Positions 1-7,807 of a stretch of DNA of 15,563 nt are shown here, piece by piece. Made by a program: the position numbers and the translations under genes. The DNA is from Deltaproteobacteria bacterium (lineage in GTDB: Bacteria > Bdellovibrionota_C > UBA2361 > SZUA-149 > JADYYL01). Within the stretch, counting starts at the first letter, position 1; every line of letters begins with the position of its first letter. The notes beneath the pieces were generated by a model. It had not been told where the DNA came from, did not search any database, and was given only the letters and a program-made list of their open reading frames with translations. Where the stretch lies: NCBI GenBank assembly GCA_020853655.1, contig JADYYL010000079.1, positions 1-15,563 of the forward strand. Reading direction: 5' to 3'.

Positions 1-564
1 AACTTTGTTGGGATCGTGACGGAGAAGCTCTCGCGGAAGAAGGGTCGCATGGTGAATCTCGTGAATCACGGGACCGGGCGGGCCAGGCTCGAGTTCTCGA
101 TCCCATCACGGGGATTGATCGGCTATCGAAACGAGTTCCTGACCGACACCAAGGGCACCGGAATCATGAATTCCTACCTGGAAGGGTATGAGCCATACCG
201 TGGTGATTTCCCGACCCGGGTCACGGGTTCGCTTGTTGCCGATCGGACCGGCGAGACCGTCGCCTATGGGCTCTTCCATCTCGAGCCGCGCGGCACGATG
301 TTCGTCGCCCCTGGAGAGCAGGTTTACGAGGGGATGATCGTCGGCGAGCACAATCGCGACAACGACCTCGACGTCAACGCGTGCAAGTCGAAGAAACTCA
401 CGAACATGCGTGCATCGGGAAGCGATGAGAACATCATCCTGACTCCCGTCCTGCCAATGACGCTCGAGCGAGCGATCGAGTTCATCAAGGACGATGAATT
501 GGTCGAGGTCACTCCGAAGACGATTCGCCTTCGCAAGGCAGTTCTCCTGGCGCAAAAGCGTTAG
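1..564 (+). CDS. typA: TypA/BipA ribosome-associated GTPase, C-terminal part (5' truncated by window)
   Basis: Reading frame 1 is open from the first base to a TAG at 562-564, giving 187 residues of a protein that begins outside the window. The translation matches the C-terminal third of TypA/BipA: RGLIGYRNEFLTDTKGTG, then EQVYEGMIVGEH, then KKLTNMRASGSDE and the end motif DELVEVTPKTIRLRK. The GTPase (G) domain and domain II lie upstream and are not visible. BipA is a translational GTPase related to EF-G and LepA. It binds the 70S ribosome and is linked to ribosome assembly at low temperature and to stress responses. This part covers the family-specific C-terminal domain and the preceding domain V-like fold. 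DVNACKSKK replaces the more usual DVNPTKEKK, with a cysteine and an extra basic residue. The GTG at 16 is internal to the gene and is not a start. Confidence 0.95.
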   Translation, partial: NFVGIVTEKLSRKKGRMVNLVNHGTGRARLEFSIPSRGLIGYRNEFLTDTKGTGIMNSYLEGYEPYRGDFPTRVTGSLVADRTGETVAYGLFHLEPRGTMFVAPGEQVYEGMIVGEHNRDNDLDVNACKSKKLTNMRASGSDENIILTPVLPMTLERAIEFIKDDELVEVTPKTIRLRKAVLLAQKR

Positions 565-575
565 TGCGCCATGTG

Positions 576-605
576 CGCTGAAACGCCTTCCCCGGCGTTT
601 CAGCG
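576..605 (+). terminator. Perfect 12-bp hairpin after typA
   Basis: CGCTGAAACGCC (576-587) and GGCGTTTCAGCG (594-605) are exact reverse complements around a 6-base loop (ttcccc). It begins 11 bases after the typA stop codon. No T-tract follows on the plus strand, so it may be a non-canonical or bidirectional terminator, or a 3'-end stabilising structure. It also lies 61 bases beyond the stop codon of the convergent pepF. Confidence 0.6.
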
Positions 606-665
606 AAGCGTCTGTGGCGTCTCCACCAGTGGTGGGCCACGCAGGCACACCACCTATGGATGTTT

Positions 666-2462
666 CTAAGCGCTGAGAGCCTCAAACTCCGTCAGGAGTC
701 GATCGAACGTCTGAACGGCACGCCGAATCGGATCCGGTTTCGACATATCAGCGCCCGCCGCGCGTAGCACCTCAAGCGGGTATCCTGAGCGACCCGCTTT
801 GAGGAACGTGAGGTAGCGTGCGACAGCGCCCTTCTCTCCATTCATGACCGAGTCTGCCAACGAGATCGCCGCGGCGATGCCAGTCGCGTATTTGTATACG
901 TAGAACGCAGAATAGAAGTGTGGAATACGCAGGCATTCGATCCAGTCGTTCTCCTCGATCAGCACGCTCGGTCCAAAATACTTCTTCAGGAGTGCCAAAT
1001 ACAACGTCTTGAACGTATCGGTCGTGAGCGGCTCGTTCTGCTCGACCAGATTGTGCACCTGCTTCTCAAACTCGGCGAACATCGTTTGGCGGAACAGCGT
1101 GGCTTTGATCGCGTCGAGCTGGTGATTGATCAGGTAGCGGCGCACCTCTGGCTGATCCGCAAATTTCCGTGCAAGGCGAAACGCGAGAAGTTGTTCGTTG
1201 AACTCGGAGGCCACTTCCGCGACGAATATCGAATACTTCGCGTCTTGGTACGGCTGCGTGGAGTTCGAGAAATACGAGTGCATCGCGTGGCCGGCTTCGT
1301 GCGCGAGCGTAAAGACCTGGTCGAGCTCCTCTTCCTTGTAGTTGAGCAGGATATAGCAGGGTCCGCCGTAGGCCTCACTTGAATACGCCCCGCTTCGCTT
1401 GCCAATGTTCTCGTGGACGTCGACCCAACGGTCCTTCAGCAGCCCGCGTCGCATCACCTCGGTATACTCCTTGCCGAGCGGCTCAAGCGCTTCAATGACC
1501 AGTTCCGCCGCTTCCGAATATTCGTGTCGGAGCCGAACGTCCGACACGAGCGGGGCGTAGACATCTGAGAGGCGCTGCTCCGACAAACCGAGAACCTTTT
1601 TCCTCAGCTCATAGTATCGATGCAGAGAGGGAAGACCGTCGGAGATCACTTCGATCAAATTGTCATAGACTGACCCCGGCACATCGTCCGGAAAGAGCGC
1701 CGCATCGCGGGCAGTTGGGTATCGCCGAACACTCGAGACATACACGTTCTTCTTGGCAGAGGCCGCGAGTGCGGACGCGATGGTGAACTGCAGCTCCAAG
1801 AATTTCCCGTTGTAGCGCTCATACGCTCGGCGTCGGGTCTCCGGATCCGCATCTCGCAAAAACAGAATGTAGCTGCCGTGAGTGAGTTCGACCTCCGATC
1901 CGTTGAGAGGAAGCGTCCCAAACTTCATGTCCGCATTCTTCAGCTGGGAGTAGATGTGCGCGGCGCTTTCGAAGACTTCCCCACCTTTGGCGAGGAGCTC
2001 TTCTTCGGCCGTCGTCAACGTGTGGGCGCGGTAGCGGACGATCTCAGTGATGTATCGCGCATAGGGCAAGAGCCGCGGCGCAGCGAGAAAGCGAGTCAGA
2101 GTCGCTTCCGGAATCGCGAGAAGCTCAGGGTCGATGAAGCTCGCCTGCGCAGCAAAGCGGGTATACAGATTCGTGATTTGATCGAGCCGTCCGAGATTCT
2201 CCGTGTTGGAGGTATCTTCGTCGCTCTTCATGTGCGCGTAGGCGTAAAGCCGTTCCACGTTCCGCGCGATGCCGAGGTACGATTCAATGGCGTGCAGTAG
2301 CGTCGCTTCCGATTCTCCCAGTTTGCCGCGAAACGCATCGAGACTGGGGAGCTGTTTTTCAACGGCTTCAAACTCTTCGCGCCAGGCCTTTGCCGTTACG
2401 TAGAGTGGCGTCAGATCCCAGGTGAACTCCTGCTCGACTTCGCTGCGCTTCGGATTCTTCAT
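666..2462 (-). CDS. pepF: Oligoendopeptidase F, M3B family zinc metallopeptidase
   Basis: This 598-residue protein has the normal size for PepF. The zinc-site motif HEAGH is at residues 388-392 (His388 and His392 as zinc ligands, Glu389 as catalytic base). The expected third ligand follows in FVAEVASEFNE (Glu416), the PepF/M3B version of that helix. The N-terminal half is the helical lobe (EEFEAVEKQLPSLDAFRGKL onwards, with AYAHMKSDEDTSN), and the C-terminal half carries IPHFYSAFYVYKYATG, typical of the family. These enzymes are cytoplasmic and cleave short peptides (roughly 7-17 residues), aiding peptide turnover; no signal peptide is seen. The ATG at 2460-2462 is preceded on the minus strand by AAGGAAGTGAGG, a good purine-rich ribosome site. 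The gene is monocistronic and converges on typA. PepB-type relatives in the same family cannot be separated by eye. Confidence 0.94.
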   Translation of the reverse strand: MKNPKRSEVEQEFTWDLTPLYVTAKAWREEFEAVEKQLPSLDAFRGKLGESEATLLHAIESYLGIARNVERLYAYAHMKSDEDTSNTENLGRLDQITNLYTRFAAQASFIDPELLAIPEATLTRFLAAPRLLPYARYITEIVRYRAHTLTTAEEELLAKGGEVFESAAHIYSQLKNADMKFGTLPLNGSEVELTHGSYILFLRDADPETRRRAYERYNGKFLELQFTIASALAASAKKNVYVSSVRRYPTARDAALFPDDVPGSVYDNLIEVISDGLPSLHRYYELRKKVLGLSEQRLSDVYAPLVSDVRLRHEYSEAAELVIEALEPLGKEYTEVMRRGLLKDRWVDVHENIGKRSGAYSSEAYGGPCYILLNYKEEELDQVFTLAHEAGHAMHSYFSNSTQPYQDAKYSIFVAEVASEFNEQLLAFRLARKFADQPEVRRYLINHQLDAIKATLFRQTMFAEFEKQVHNLVEQNEPLTTDTFKTLYLALLKKYFGPSVLIEENDWIECLRIPHFYSAFYVYKYATGIAAAISLADSVMNGEKGAVARYLTFLKAGRSGYPLEVLRAAGADMSKPDPIRRAVQTFDRLLTEFEALSA

Positions 2463-2545
2463 GTCCTCACTTCCTTTTCGGTTCGTCGCTCCGCGGACCT
2501 GCCCTCGAGTGTCACTCCGCGACTAACGGTGTCCTCGGCGTCTGG

Positions 2546-2578
2546 TCGGGAAGCTCTGACTTAATCAGACCTTCCCGA
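2546..2578. other. Long inverted repeat upstream of pepF
   Basis: TCGGGAAG-C-TCTGA (2546-2559) and TCAGA-C-CTTCCCGA (2565-2578) pair over 13 bp with one C/C mismatch and a 5-base loop (cttaa). It lies 84 bases upstream of the pepF ATG, on the opposite side from the pepF 3' end. It could be a terminator for transcription arriving from the right, a leader structure in the pepF mRNA, or a protein-binding palindrome. No T-tract marks a direction. Confidence 0.5.
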
Positions 2579-2707
2579 GAACACCAGAGATTCGTGACGG
2601 GGTGGCGAAACGAGGGGGCCGGCGGCCAGAGTAGGCGGCTATTCCCCCGATTTGAGCTGTGGATATGTCCTTGTAAGTATTGAAACCTGTGCCGTCGCGG
2701 GGCGATT

Positions 2708-2742
2708 TTGTCCCAAAGTTGTAATAAATGTAAAAGTATAAG
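2708..2742 (+). promoter_or_regulatory. AT-rich promoter-like patch (weak)
   Basis: Within otherwise GC-rich DNA this patch offers TTGTCC (2708-2713), a 17-base spacer and TAAAAG (2731-2736). A second -10-like hexamer, TATAAG, lies at 2737-2742. Both match the sigma-70 consensus only partly. It would fire towards the small ORF at 2909-3070. Confidence 0.25.
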
Positions 2743-2908
2743 CCATATAGGGCACGTTCAGGGGAGGGGTCCGCATAAACCTTGTGTGTGCGGTGGAACT
2801 CGTGCAATCGAGAGTTTTCGTTGTAGTGGTTTTGTTGTTGGCGGATGTAGAGATGGTTGCGGCAAGTTGGCGGATAGTAATAGCGCAACGTTGGAAGAAG
2901 TCCGACTC

Positions 2909-3070
2909 ATGGAACAATCACAATCACGCCGGAAACGAAGACGACGGCCGACCTTTACGCCGCGATTCGGAACCGAGTCTCTCGCCCTTGAAATCGGGCT
3001 TTTGCGCATGACTATGGAAGTCCAGCGCGAACTCGAAAAGCGCGAAGAGAAGAAGCAGACAAAGCCGTAA
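2909..3070 (+). CDS. Possible small basic protein, 53 aa, unknown function
   Basis: No family is recognised. From the ATG at 2909 the product is 53 residues: a very basic N-terminus (SRRKRRRRPTFTPRFG) followed by a charged, probably helical tail (EIGLLRMTMEVQRELEKREEKK). GGAAGAAG (2893-2900) lies 8 bases before the ATG and could serve as ribosome site. A hairpin at 3050-3083 spans the stop codon, which suits a short transcription unit ending here. The frame stays open upstream to a TTG at 2708. That extension would add 67 residues with seven cysteines (C-x2-C, C-x-C, C-x3-C spacings, zinc-ribbon-like), but no ribosome site precedes the TTG and its codons are unusually T-rich. The minus strand is also open here, so coding is uncertain. 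Confidence 0.3.
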   Translation: MEQSQSRRKRRRRPTFTPRFGTESLALEIGLLRMTMEVQRELEKREEKKQTKP

Positions 3071-3083
3071 GGCGCTGCTTCTT
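3050..3083 (+). terminator. Hairpin overlapping the small-ORF stop codon
   Basis: AAGAAGCAG (3050-3058) pairs exactly with CTGCTTCTT (3075-3083). An inner GCC-gtaa-GGC helper stem (3064-3073) contains the TAA stop. The right arm is followed by tatcgcttcttt, a loose T-rich stretch. It could terminate the small ORF's transcript. Confidence 0.4.
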
Positions 3084-3499
3084 GTATCGCTTCTTTGGTA
3101 GAATCCTCCGGCGCTGGGCTGAAGCCTGTGCGCGTTGGTGTTCTCCATTCCCTCCTTTCCGCCCCCTCGCTTTTCTTGTCCCCCAGTACTCAGCAGTCGT
3201 CGCTTGGAACTCTCTCCCGCCGACGCCGTTTTACTGTGGGATCAGTCATCTCAAATCTGTGCGCTGCTGTTGTTCGGGGCGAAGCCAAGGGTGCGATGAC
3301 GTCATCCATTCGCCTGCTTGGGGCAAGTGACGAGCCCCCAACCCCATCTTCTCAAGTGGATGCCGCGGTGTCCGCGTGTAAATACTTGGGAGTGCTTAAT
3401 TATTTCCAATCATGCTTGAACCTCGTAAACTCCGGAGGCAATCCAAGGAGAGGGCTCTATTGCCGTCTAAAGGTTGCCCTGGTGAAGGGGCACCCCAAT
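3084..3499. other. Gene-free stretch before tal, with a polypyrimidine tract
   Basis: I see no convincing coding sequence here. About 3140-3185 is a nearly unbroken pyrimidine run on the plus strand, so the minus strand is purine-rich and produces an accidental AGGAGG. The segment 3380-3430 is AT-rich and may contain the tal promoter, but no -35/-10 pair stands out. Just upstream of the tal ribosome site, TGCCCT and GGGGCA can pair around GGTGAA. No tRNA, known riboswitch or 6S-like fold was recognised. Confidence 0.5.
3295..3306. repeat. Perfect 12-bp palindrome GATGACGTCATC
   Basis: GATGACGTCATC is self-complementary with no spacer, about 200 bases upstream of tal. It has the form of a dimeric-regulator site but could be chance. 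Confidence 0.3.
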
Positions 3500-3504
3500 A
3501 AGGA
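3500..3504 (+). promoter_or_regulatory. Ribosome binding site of tal
   Basis: AAGGA lies 6 bases before the ATG at 3511 and supports that start codon. Confidence 0.7.
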
Positions 3505-3510
3505 ATTTCA

Positions 3511-4641
3511 ATGGCACTTAAACCGACTCAACAACTGATCCGATACGGCCAAAGCCTCTGGTACGACAACATCTCTCGCGACATGCTTGATAATGGAGAG
3601 CTGAAGCGTTTGATTGAGGAATTCGGCGTGCGAGGAATGACCTCGAACCCGAGTATTTTTGACGCCGCCATCAGCAAGAGCGCGGTTTATGACAAGACTA
3701 TTGGCTCGCATCGCTCGCTGAGCGTCGCGCAGATCTTTGAGGAGCTTGCCCTTGAGGACATCGCTCGAGCCGCGGATCTGCTCCGTCCGATCTACGACGA
3801 GAGTGGGGGAGAGGATGGCTTCGTCAGTATCGAAGTTTCACCGTTACTCGCCAGCGATACGCAGGGTACCCTTATAGAAGCCAAGCGCCTTTCCTCGCGC
3901 TTGAATCGCCCAAATATCATGATCAAGGTTCCAGGAACGCCCGAGGGGATTCCCGCGGTGCAGGCGCTCCTCGAAGAGGGGATCTCCGTGAACATCACGC
4001 TCCTCTTCGGCGTGAAGAACTACGAAGAGGTCGCCCGCACCTACTGCACCGCTCTTCGCAACCGCGTGAAGCGTGGCGGCGATGTGCGTTCAATCCGCAG
4101 CGTTGCCAGCTTTTTCGTGAGCCGTGTCGACTCTGCGATCGACAAAAGACTTGGCGAGGTAATCGAGCAGTCGAAGACATCGGACACGACGAGGGCCGAG
4201 AAGGCACAGTCGCTACTCGGTCAATTCGGGATCGCGAATTCCAAGGTCGCGTATGACTCGTTCCGGAAGATCTTTCTGTCGAATGAGTTCGATGATCTCC
4301 GGAAGGCCGGCGCTGCGGTGCAACGTCCGCTGTGGGCGAGCACCAGTACGAAGAATCCGAAGTATCGCGACGTGATGTATGTCGAGAACTTGATCGGTGC
4401 GCATACGGTTAACACGATGCCGCATGATACGGTGCTCGCGTTTGCTGATCACGGTGAGGTCCGGGAAAGTATTGGCGAGAACGTCGCCCAAGCCCTGAAG
4501 ATGCAAGCTGAACTCGAATCGGTCGGCGTCGACGTAGAAAAGATCATCGCTGATCTTCAGACCGACGGCGTGAAGAAGTTCGCGGATTCCTTCGCCGCGC
4601 TGAGCAAGTCGATCGAGACCAAGCTCAAACAGGTTGGATAG
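3511..4641 (+). CDS. tal: Transaldolase
   Basis: This 376-residue protein belongs to the long, TalB-unlike transaldolase subfamily found with zwf/opcA in actinobacteria and cyanobacteria. Diagnostic segments are RGMTSNPSIF (about 41-50), which forms part of the sugar-phosphate site. SIEVSPLLASDTQGT follows. NIMIKVPGTPEGIPA contains the Schiff-base lysine, Lys139. GISVNITLLFG and a phosphate-site region (ASFFVSRVD) come later, and WASTSTKNPKYRDVMYVENLIG is the family's C-terminal signature. It transfers a dihydroxyacetone unit from sedoheptulose-7-phosphate to glyceraldehyde-3-phosphate in the cytoplasmic non-oxidative pentose phosphate pathway. It is the first gene of the tal-zwf-opcA block; 282 bases separate it from zwf, so zwf may have its own promoter. 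The domain is intact and nothing is missing. Confidence 0.96.
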   Translation: MALKPTQQLIRYGQSLWYDNISRDMLDNGELKRLIEEFGVRGMTSNPSIFDAAISKSAVYDKTIGSHRSLSVAQIFEELALEDIARAADLLRPIYDESGGEDGFVSIEVSPLLASDTQGTLIEAKRLSSRLNRPNIMIKVPGTPEGIPAVQALLEEGISVNITLLFGVKNYEEVARTYCTALRNRVKRGGDVRSIRSVASFFVSRVDSAIDKRLGEVIEQSKTSDTTRAEKAQSLLGQFGIANSKVAYDSFRKIFLSNEFDDLRKAGAAVQRPLWASTSTKNPKYRDVMYVENLIGAHTVNTMPHDTVLAFADHGEVRESIGENVAQALKMQAELESVGVDVEKIIADLQTDGVKKFADSFAALSKSIETKLKQVG

Positions 4642-4923
4642 GAAGGGACAGAGCTCGTCCCTCTGCTCGGGACTTGTTCTCCAGTTTTTGAAGCCGAGCG
4701 TGTCGTAACACCTTCGGAAAGTCTCGAGTAGCATCTCCTTCCCCGAGCGGGAGGGGAACTGCAGAAGACAGAGCTGTTGGAAGTGATGTCGTGGGCAGGG
4801 GCCTCGGCTGGAGAAGGGGAGGCAAAGACACCGTCTCCCCGACGGAGGAGTAAATACAACTCCTCCTCTTCTGTTCGGCCCCGCACACGATCGGCGCCAC
4901 ATCAATTCGTCTGAGGAGACGTG
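4642..4923 (+). other. tal-zwf intergenic leader with several small inverted repeats
   Basis: No ORF is credible in this 282-base spacer. It holds AGGGAC/GTCCCT (4644-4649/4657-4662, 7-base loop) right after the tal stop, and an 8-bp stem GGAGGAGT/ACTCCTCC (4844-4851/4859-4866, loop aaataca) about 60 bases before zwf. Polypurine and polypyrimidine patches lie between them. The first could be a weak tal terminator. The second is not followed by a T-tract and may be a leader structure or a source of decoy Shine-Dalgarno sequence. Confidence 0.4.
4908..4921 (+). promoter_or_regulatory. zwf ribosome site inside a 5-bp hairpin
   Basis: GAGGAG (4913-4918) is the Shine-Dalgarno sequence, 5 bases before the ATG at 4924, which decides that start over the GTG at 4921. 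The same bases sit in CGTCT-gagg-AGACG, a 5-bp stem with a 4-base loop, so half of the ribosome site is paired when the hairpin forms. Confidence 0.5.
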
Positions 4924-6462
4924 ATGGAGAATCCATTCCGCGTAGGTTTGAAGCATGTTTTGCACGTCGAGCCGTGCGTGGTGGTCATCTTCGGCGTGAC
5001 TGGGGACCTCGCGCATCGCAAGCTCATTCCCGCACTCTACAATCTCAGCGTCGACGCGCTTCTCCCGGCGCATTTTTCGCTCATCGGATTCGCCCGTCGC
5101 GAGTTCTCAAATGAGACTTTCCGAACCGGCATCCACGATTCCGTCAGCAAGTTTTCGCGACGGCGCCCGCTGAACGATTCGGTGTGGAATGAGTTCTCTT
5201 CGCGCTCCTTCTATGTCCAGGGTGCGTTTGACGATCCCGCTGCGTATCTCAATCTGAAGAAGCTGCTCGACGACATCGATGCTCAGTCCGGAGTGCTGTG
5301 CAATCGGGTATTCTACTTTGCAACCGCGCCTGAATACTTCGCGACAATCGCAACACAGCTCGATAAAGCTGGTCTACTCGCTCCTCGATCGGAAAAGGCT
5401 CGTTCGCGAGTGATTATCGAGAAACCTTTCGGGAACGATCTGCCCTCCGCGCGCGCGCTGAATGCGGAGCTTTCTGAAGTGCTCGAGGAAGATCAGATCT
5501 ATCGGATCGATCACTATCTCGGGAAGGAGACAGTGCAAAACCTTCTCGTCTTCCGATTCGCAAACGGAATCTTCGAGCCGATCTGGAATCACAAGTACAT
5601 CAGCCACGTTGAAATATCCGTGTGCGAGAGCATCGGCGTCGAGAATCGGGCGGGCTACTTTGATAAGGCGGGGATTCTGCGCGACATCGTTCAGAACCAC
5701 GTGTTCCAGCTCCTTTCGCTGGTAGCGCTCGAGCCTCCGGTGGCGTTTGAGGCGGATGCGGTGCGCGACGAGAAGGTCAAGGTGCTGCGCTCTGTCCGTC
5801 GCTTCCAGAAGGGTGAGGTCGGAAAGAAAGTTATCCGTGGCAGATATCAGAGTGGAACGGTTGCGGGGAAAGAGGTCGCGGGCTACCTCGCTGAAAACGG
5901 CGTCGATCCTGAGTCTACAACTGATACATACGTGGCGTTGGAGCTCGCTATCGATAATTGGCGCTGGGCTGGCGTGCCGTTTTATTTGCGCGCAGGGAAA
6001 AGACTGCCAAAAAGGGTGACCGACATCTCGATTTTCTTCCGCAATGTGCCGTATCGTTTGTTTCAGGAAGAGGACGTCTCGCGTGTGGTTCCCAACGTGC
6101 TCTCGTTCCAGATCCAGCCGGACGAGGGGATTGCATTGAAGATCAGTGCAAAACCCCCTGGACCGCAGGTGCAGGTTCAGCCAGTGAATATGAACTTTAG
6201 CTATGGGAGCTCATTCGGCATTGAGCCTCCCGAGGCGTATGAAAGATTACTTCTGGATTGCATGCGTGGAGACGCGACACTCTTCACTCGGAGTGATGAG
6301 ATCGAACAGGCATGGGACGTATTGGCGCCAGTGATCGAGGCATGGAGCGATCGATCCGCTCGAGCGCTTCCGGTCTTCGGTTATGATGCCGGGACGTGGG
6401 GCCCACAAGCGTCAGAGGAACTCCTCGTGTCAGGGACTGGGAGCGGTTGGCGTCGGCTGTAG
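4924..6462 (+). CDS. zwf: Glucose-6-phosphate 1-dehydrogenase
   Basis: This is a complete 512-residue enzyme. The N-terminal Rossmann fingerprint is FGVTGDLAHRKLIP, with G-x-x-G-D-L at 24-29; the T and the R-K pair are typical of NADP-using forms. EKPFG is at 166-170 and the substrate-binding signature RIDHYLGKE at 194-202. The catalytic histidine is expected at His259 in RDIVQNH. Segments WAGVPFYLRAGKRLPKR and the C-terminal beta-domain are in place. It oxidises glucose-6-phosphate to 6-phosphogluconolactone with NADP+ reduction, the entry step of the oxidative pentose phosphate pathway in the cytoplasm. It lies between tal and opcA, the order used by cyanobacteria and actinobacteria, where OpcA activates the enzyme. 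pgl and gnd are not in the window. Confidence 0.97.
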   Translation: MENPFRVGLKHVLHVEPCVVVIFGVTGDLAHRKLIPALYNLSVDALLPAHFSLIGFARREFSNETFRTGIHDSVSKFSRRRPLNDSVWNEFSSRSFYVQGAFDDPAAYLNLKKLLDDIDAQSGVLCNRVFYFATAPEYFATIATQLDKAGLLAPRSEKARSRVIIEKPFGNDLPSARALNAELSEVLEEDQIYRIDHYLGKETVQNLLVFRFANGIFEPIWNHKYISHVEISVCESIGVENRAGYFDKAGILRDIVQNHVFQLLSLVALEPPVAFEADAVRDEKVKVLRSVRRFQKGEVGKKVIRGRYQSGTVAGKEVAGYLAENGVDPESTTDTYVALELAIDNWRWAGVPFYLRAGKRLPKRVTDISIFFRNVPYRLFQEEDVSRVVPNVLSFQIQPDEGIALKISAKPPGPQVQVQPVNMNFSYGSSFGIEPPEAYERLLLDCMRGDATLFTRSDEIEQAWDVLAPVIEAWSDRSARALPVFGYDAGTWGPQASEELLVSGTGSGWRRL

Positions 6463-6553
6463 AGCATGATGCGCAACTGCAATATTGAGAGCGATGGCTT
6501 GAAGGATTTGTTTCCAATGCCCGCGCTCGAGATGATCAGAAAGGTGGACTGAA

Positions 6554-7807
6554 ATGAACGTGCAGACACCAGTCACGACCTCCGGACAGGTTCACGTCAA
6601 TCCAGCGGAGATTGAACGCGAACTGCTGCGTGTATGGCGGGAGACCGCCGCTCTTGATATGTCCGCGCAGCCCACGCAAGGCGCCGAACGGGATACTCGT
6701 GTTCGCGCAATCCTTTCGAACTTCGTCATCATCTCGCGCGCGGACGATCAAACAGTGCCCGCGGGGCATATCGACGACATCGTGACCGCGATGTGCGTGT
6801 CTTATCCTTCTCGCTTCTTCATCCTCCGGTGCGGTGACGTCAACGGCCCAGAGCTCGATACGAGCGTGTCCTCAAGATGCGTGCTCGCTCGTTCGGGCGC
6901 ACACGTCTGTTCCGAGGAGCTGCATGTGCGAGCGAGTGAGGCCGGCCTGCGTTTTGTCCCGAATCTTCTCCGTTCCCTCTACGCCGCCGACGTGCCCGTG
7001 GTGCTCCTTCTCGTGGGTGATGCGCTGGGTGGAACTTCAGCCAGTGGCGTTCGGACGCTCATTCGGACACTGGAAGCCGAAGCAAACATGACCGTCTTTG
7101 ACTCGGGGAACTTTGCTGATTTCGGTGCCGGTCTGAACGTTCTGAAGGATGCGACGGGAGTGGGCCTGGACGACGTGTCGTCTCGTGCTCTCCGGCGCGA
7201 TCTCAACTGGTATCGCCTGGAGCGTTGGCGAGTGCTTATTGCGGAACAGTTCGACGCCGAACGTTATGCGCAGGGCGTGACGAACATCTCGAGAGTGCGG
7301 CTCACCTGTGCGGTTGAGCCTAAGATGCTCCATGACGGGTTCGTCCCGTCGGAGTCGTTACTGCTCGGGGCGTGGTTCTCGATTGCGCTCGGGTGGGAAA
7401 TCTCCGGACGAGGGCGCAACCAAGGCAGTATTCAGTTCACCCCAGTGAGTGGCGGACCGTCCCGCGAGATCACGTTTCTGCCCAGCGATGTGGAGCTTTC
7501 TGCTGTGAACGCAGGTCGAACGACCGACGTTGAGATTGAGATCGAGTCTGGCGCCGGGACGATGTTTCTCGCGTTCTCGCGAAATTTGAGCGAGGGAAGC
7601 TTGCATATCGCCACGGAGAATTCGATGGCGGCGACTGGCGTTTCTCCGTTTTGCGATTTCTCAACGATGAAGGTGCCCTTTCGAGTGTATCAGGACGAAG
7701 ACCTCCTTCCGTTGCCTCTCCATTCTGGCGCGAGAGACACGCTCTTTCCGGCCGTCTGTGGTCGAGCGGGTGAGATGTCTCGATTGCTGCGCGAGACGAG
7801 TTCGTGA
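6554..7807 (+). CDS. opcA: Glucose-6-phosphate dehydrogenase assembly/activator protein OpcA
   Basis: This 417-residue protein matches the OpcA pattern. There is a region around SYPSRFFILRCGD, then SSRCVLARSGAHVCSEELHVRASE, then FVPNLLRSLYAADVPVVLLLVGD, and the conserved DLNWYRLERWRVLIAEQFD near residues 215-233. OpcA has no catalytic activity of its own. In cyanobacteria it binds Zwf, drives its oligomerisation and activates it, with redox-sensitive cysteines. Cysteines are present here in SSRC and HVCSEE, but whether they match the regulatory pair cannot be judged by eye. AAGGTGG at 6541-6547 is the ribosome site for the ATG at 6554. The gene lies 91 bases after zwf, and its stop overlaps the start of the next gene. 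The C-terminal third (about 250-417) is less conserved. Confidence 0.9.
   Translation: MNVQTPVTTSGQVHVNPAEIERELLRVWRETAALDMSAQPTQGAERDTRVRAILSNFVIISRADDQTVPAGHIDDIVTAMCVSYPSRFFILRCGDVNGPELDTSVSSRCVLARSGAHVCSEELHVRASEAGLRFVPNLLRSLYAADVPVVLLLVGDALGGTSASGVRTLIRTLEAEANMTVFDSGNFADFGAGLNVLKDATGVGLDDVSSRALRRDLNWYRLERWRVLIAEQFDAERYAQGVTNISRVRLTCAVEPKMLHDGFVPSESLLLGAWFSIALGWEISGRGRNQGSIQFTPVSGGPSREITFLPSDVELSAVNAGRTTDVEIEIESGAGTMFLAFSRNLSEGSLHIATENSMAATGVSPFCDFSTMKVPFRVYQDEDLLPLPLHSGARDTLFPAVCGRAGEMSRLLRETSS

Noticed and set aside
2924..3148. Minus-strand ORF (74 aa) with an AGGAGG just before its ATG and a hydrophobic middle
   Set aside because: The purine run is the complement of a polypyrimidine tract, spacing to the ATG is too short, and the ORF runs through the hairpin at 3050-3083 and antisense to a more plausible frame.
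3095..3538. Plus-strand ORF of 147 codons in the pepF-tal gap
   Set aside because: It runs into the tal coding sequence in another frame, has no ribosome site and no recognisable protein features.
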